A DNA stretch of 64,000 nt from Lithospermum erythrorhizon. Lineage: Eukaryota > Streptophyta > Magnoliopsida > Boraginales > Boraginaceae. How positions within the stretch are numbered: the stretch's first letter is position 1; the number at the start of each line of letters is the position of its first letter. A program made the translations under genes and the position numbers. The notes under the pieces were generated by a model. That model searched no databases. It worked only from the letters and a program-made list of their open reading frames with translations, and was not told the DNA's origin. Below, one piece after another: positions 60,370-64,000 of the stretch. Where the stretch lies: assembly GCA_019722365.1 (NCBI GenBank), contig JADFUC010001683.1:372001-436000 (forward strand), read 5' to 3'.

Positions 60370-62631
60370 CTAAGTAACACGACTGTAGACTGTTCTTCCA
60401 CGACCTCTTCCACGGTGATCATATCCCCTTCCCCGGTATGAACCTTGAGATCCGCCTGCTCGGCGTGAACCCTGGATTCCACGTCCTTGTTGATGTCTCT
60501 GGATCTCACCAAATGTCTAAAACATGTCATTTAGAAGATTCAGAACCGAATATACTTGTGTGGAGGTACTAAGGAGGCATTGACAAACAAAAATGTCTTA
60601 CAGACAATACCTCGCTGTCTAATTTTCTTCTTTCATAGAACGTCACTCTCCCTCTTCCAGACTGTTGATCAAGAGTATTGCTAGAGAGTGTATCGAAGAA
60701 ATCGTCTTTACAATATACTGGCTGCGGATCAGGGAACGAGGTAACCAAAAAGTTCTTATGTGAGGAAAGAATGAATTATATAGACACAAATGGGAGGATA
60801 GAAACAGGAGTGGAGGGAGGAGCAAAAGGACAAACATCTAACCGTGTTATCAACTTTTACTGGTCCATCCTCTTCGGCTTCTGGTGCACCACCTATATTG
60901 GTATCAGTTCCATCAACATTTTTATGTCCTGATATGGCTGCAGTAGTACTTTCACCAAAAAGACCCCAAACTTCTTCCTTATTGAATTTCTCATTCATCG
61001 CCTCAAAATTAAATTCTTCAGTAAATTTTTCAACAGGACGTAAAGCCTGTAAGCAGAAAACAAGAACAATTATGAAATTCCACTAGAAGAAAGGTTCACT
61101 GATACTGCTGCATACAGAGCTTCAGCTTAGCCACAAATGAATCACTTTTTTAGCCTCTCGGGCTGAGAAAGAACACTGTAACTTGCATCTAAGGTAACCA
61201 ACCAGACAGATGCTAAAATCAGTAAACATGTTCAAATAGCTTCATAATAAATAAATAAAAAACTACTTCCAGAGACAGAGATAAGCACATATTTGGTCCT
61301 TATTTTGTCCATTGAACTAACAGAGGCCAGCCCTCAAATAAACACGAACTACTTATAAATCAATTTGATATAACAGTACGAAAAAATACCAGAGATATAC
61401 AATAGCATAAGGAACATCCAACCAAGAAAGCCTACAGTTGCAAAATATACATAGAGAATCACCTTAGTCCTTCCACTTGGATAGCCTCTCCCATGAAGAC
61501 GAGTAGAAACCAAGAAATCATAAGACTTCAATCATGCAAAAACAAGAGACAAACATGTCAACTGAGGAAAATTATCAACGATAAATGTAGCAATAATACT
61601 GAGCAAAAGGAATAAATCAAAAGAGATGAGAACAAATAAGATCACAATATGATCCCCTATTATTCTTTTAGTACTGCGACTTGCTTGTATAGTAGATCCA
61701 TTCACATGGAAAAGGCGTATCAGATTAAAAAAAAAAATAGCAGTTACAATTTGTTCATTGGATTTGAATTAAAAGACTTGGTGATTGAGGAACAGAGGAA
61801 GCATATCAGCGAATGTAAAGGCAAAACAAATATTTACAGCATAGAAAAAGTGAATCACTTCAACCTCATGTCCTCTTGCTTTCGCATAACTTCTGTAACC
61901 ACATCGAGCACCTCGATTTGGCTAAAAGAAAGACAGCATGTCAATAAATGGAAAAAGGAACTTATATTATTTTCCTACAACCAACAGAATTAATATAAAG
62001 GCAATCTTAATGAACCCATAGTTCAAAGTATCCACTTACCAAGTACTCTCTTCCTCTTTCATAACCATGATGACTATGAGCACCATGCAACCCATCTCTT
62101 CCCTTCTGAAAGAAACGCGAGACAGGTAAGATGTTCATGACATGGGATACTGGGAGTGTAAAAGGAATAAAATTAATTTCAACAACTCAAAAAGAATGAA
62201 CCATTATTACTTCATGTCCTCTGGCTTTGGCATGAGCTTTGTAGCCATATTGATCATGTAAACCATCTCCATTTGGCTAAAACGAAAACATCATATTAGC
62301 ACATGGAAAAGAGAACTTTGATGTTGCATACAAGCAATTGAATTATTATAAATGTGAAATATTTTAGAGGAACAGTAGTAAATGCAGCTCAAAGTATCCG
62401 GCTACCAATTTGGGTCTTCCTTTTCCATAACCCTGATCACTAGGACGATCCTGAAATACATCTTTGTCCTTCTCAAAAAAACAGGAGATAGAAAAGATGT
62501 CCTCAACTTATTATTAAATAAACTAATCTGAAATTTTAGTTAAACCTTAGCATTTAATGGAATACCTCATCCCTAGGTCTCCGAGAATGGTATGTTTTGT
62601 GGTATTGAGAGGACGCTGTGGCTCCTTGCAT
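60370..62631 (-). pseudogene. DCP5: DCP5-like (LSM14-type) decapping protein, 3' part only
   Basis: Exons on the minus strand, all phase 0-0: 62566-62631, 62406-62450, 62211-62276, 62040-62105, 61865-61921, 61463-61525 (least certain), 60843-61046, 60611-60721, 60370-60516. The last three are clear DCP5: FDF box ALRPVEKFTEEFNFEAMNEK with EVWG, then [18 protein letters not shown] (FFD/TFG region), KLDSE-TFGEIQRHQ, and a C-terminal RGG-rich tail (YRGRGYDHRGRGRGRTV). The upstream small exons each carry a G-Y-x-(R/K)-G-R type motif, like the single RG-rich stretch before the FDF box of Arabidopsis DCP5. DCP5 promotes mRNA decapping and P-body assembly. The N-terminal LSm domain is not found before the kinase exon at 63036, so the gene seems 5'-truncated, though its surviving exons are open. 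Confidence 0.72.
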
Positions 62632-63035
62632 CTAAAAGTAACAGAAATCCAAATGCAGAAGCGAACTTTATCAGGTACATTAGACACTCAAATTGGTGCA
62701 AAAATGTCTTATATAGAGCAAGTTATCTCTCTGACTTGGTGAAAACTCAGAATCATACCCAATTAACTTGTCCGAGATTTGTGGGAATGGCTTTGGTTGC
62801 CAAGCTTAGCTGCAGCTAAAAAAATCTTATCCTTTCTTTTTCTGACATGCTCCTATTGTAAGTCATTTATTGTGGGATCTGTCAAATAATCCCTTTCTTA
62901 TGCATGAACCTAGCTAATATGATGAAACTTTATATTTTGTTTATTGGTTATTTCATCACAATAATGTTTACGCTGATATTGCCCTCATGCAATCATCTTT
63001 AAGTTGACTGGTTGTATATACCATTGCCACTACAG

Positions 63036-63273
63036 GTATGGTTCATCTCCATTTGAGTATGCCAGGGAAGAATCAGGCGGAAGCTTACAGTTGGCCATCG
63101 TAAATGCACAAATAAAATGGCCTGCTGGACCTAATCCTCCCTATCCTGAAGCCCTTCACCAGTTTGTGAAATGGATGCTTCAGCCACAGGCAGCAGTTCG
63201 TCCACTCATCGATGATATCATCATTCATGTTGACAAGTTGATCTCAAAGTTTTCGGAGGAGGGTGCACGCTAG
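63036..63273 (+). pseudogene. STK16-like Ser/Thr kinase, last exon fragment
   Basis: A single exon with a good acceptor (TACAG at 63031-63035) reads YGSSPFEYAREESGGSLQLA, then KWPAGPNPPYPEALHQFVKW and RPLIDDIIIHVDKLI, and stops with TAG. This is the C-lobe end of plant STK16/MPSK-like kinases. No earlier kinase exon precedes it on this strand: the sequence upstream belongs to the DCP5-like gene on the other strand. It cannot make a kinase, so it is probably a fragment moved or left here. Confidence 0.7.
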
Positions 63274-63610
63274 AGTGCCAGATTAGTACAATTCCAGTGT
63301 GAGTTACTATTCTTTCATCACCCCCTAGTTCCCCCCTTCCCCGGCACTCGGCTTAAACTGTTCGTTAAATTTATGTGGTAAAAGAAGCAATAGCAGGTTC
63401 TTGATATACATGTTGATAGATATTCTGGCAGTGTTGTATTAGTAATATTTTTCCAGTTGTAATTATTGATGATGGTATCTTACACATCCAACCGATTCAT
63501 ATTTGAAAATATTTCTAAAGAGTAATAAATAAATTAAAAGTTTGTTTCCTAATTCTTTTACTTTATTGTGTTTCTTCATTTTAGACTTAAAACACAAGCT
63601 ATAAATTTGA
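63274..63610. other. intergenic
   Basis: Short AT-rich spacer between the kinase fragment and the PPR stop codon; 3' flanks of both. Nothing else seen. Confidence 0.5.
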
Positions 63611-64000
63611 TTACCAATAGTCTCCACACGAGCATAATCCATTCTTGAAATGGTGAAATCTCTTGTTATCTCTTAGAATTATATCCCTTTGGACAACTTT
63701 AGATACCAATTTGATAGCATTGTGGCAATCTCCACAGACGCGCAAATTCTTGCAGACCTTAATCGGAACATTGTTTGGCGAGTTTAACAAGCCAAACGAA
63801 ACAGCCAGTTTCTCGCTGTGTCCCCTTAAAATCTCTAATTTCTCATCATCTGGGAGTTCATGAAGAACCAAACTTGTGTCGGGAACATATCCGATTTGGC
63901 GTATTCTTTTCTCCAATCTCTTCCATATATCCTGAATTAGTTCAGCTTCTGCCAATGATTTATCACCAACAATGAAGGTATAGTTTTTCCCTCCAACCTC
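63611..64000 (-). CDS. DYW-type PPR protein, C-terminal end (partial)
   Basis: An open frame on the minus strand running off the right edge and ending in GDYW before TAA at 63611. It contains the E+/DYW deaminase-like domain: GGKNYTFIVGDKS, IGYVPDTSLVLHELPDDEK, HSEKLAVSFGLLN, the zinc motif CGDCHNAIKLVSKVV, and FHHFKNGLCSCGDYW. The conserved HSE, CxxCH and CSC-x-DYW residues are present. Such proteins edit C to U in chloroplast or mitochondrial RNA. The PPR repeats and start lie beyond 64000. No lesion in the visible part. Confidence 0.9.
   Translation of the reverse strand, partial: EVGGKNYTFIVGDKSLAEAELIQDIWKRLEKRIRQIGYVPDTSLVLHELPDDEKLEILRGHSEKLAVSFGLLNSPNNVPIKVCKNLRVCGDCHNAIKLVSKVVQRDIILRDNKRFHHFKNGLCSCGDYW

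Noticed and set aside
1..64000. CRISPR arrays, phage, bacterial operons or viral insertions
   Set aside because: No spaced identical repeats of CRISPR type, no Shine-Dalgarno-linked gene runs and no viral protein signature; all repeats are explained as plant transposons or minisatellites.

Overview
The window is plant nuclear DNA, from a eudicot: AT-rich intergenic sequence, genes split into many short GT-AG exons, plant-only families (BRUTUS-like ligase, DYW and SMR-type PPR proteins, chloroplast ClpS, oleosin) and a dense mix of plant transposons. The oleosin looks closest to the small sesame-type oleosins I remember, which hints at Lamiales, but the sequence alone does not settle the species. 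Family comparisons are from memory; no search was run.

Layout. 775-6698 (+): a BRUTUS-like Fe-sensing E3 ligase whose first exon lies left of the window. 7600-10142 (-): a decayed copy of the PPR gene that I recall as its neighbour in Arabidopsis. 13725-15194 (-): an intact, intronless aspartic protease (ASPG1-like). 16701-16865 (-): a 54-residue protein gene with a TATA box. 18416-21484 (-): chloroplast CLPS1 in three exons, with a solo LTR in intron 1. 21713-27921: a 6.2 kb Mutator-like element with a perfect 9-bp target duplication, sitting between CLPS1 and the divergent CCR4-like gene. 28826-32525 (+): the CCR4-like deadenylase, damaged. 33244-38634 (-): an intact 14-exon membrane RING protein. 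39780-48586: a block of repeats holding a LINE remnant, a 726-bp solo LTR with a perfect 5-bp target duplication, a 114-bp duplication, and a CACTA-like element with a Ulp1-type protease exon. 49131-49990: a foldback element. 50310-50806 (-): a frameshifted oleosin with its seed promoter motifs still present. 51573-55569 (-): an intact four-exon universal-stress-like gene with a terminal-inverted-repeat element in its last intron. 55633-60369: gene-poor sequence with a 55-bp minisatellite. 60370-62631 (-): the 3' part of a DCP5-like decapping gene with multiplied phase 0-0 exons. 63036-63273 (+): the last exon of an STK16-like kinase. 63611-64000 (-): the DYW end of a PPR gene that runs off the window.

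No single pathway unites the genes. The clearest large-scale signal is contrast: BTSL, ASPG1, CLPS1, the RING gene and the stress-protein gene read through cleanly, while the PPR, CCR4-like, oleosin, DCP5-like and kinase loci each carry breaks, missing exons or truncation. That fits loss of redundant copies after a genome duplication, although assembly indels must be excluded. I see no CRISPR array, rRNA or convincing tRNA, and no clearly unprecedented multi-gene system. The most unusual items are the repeated exons of the DCP5-like gene, an intron bounded by 13-bp direct repeats in the CCR4-like gene, and the 54-residue protein gene.
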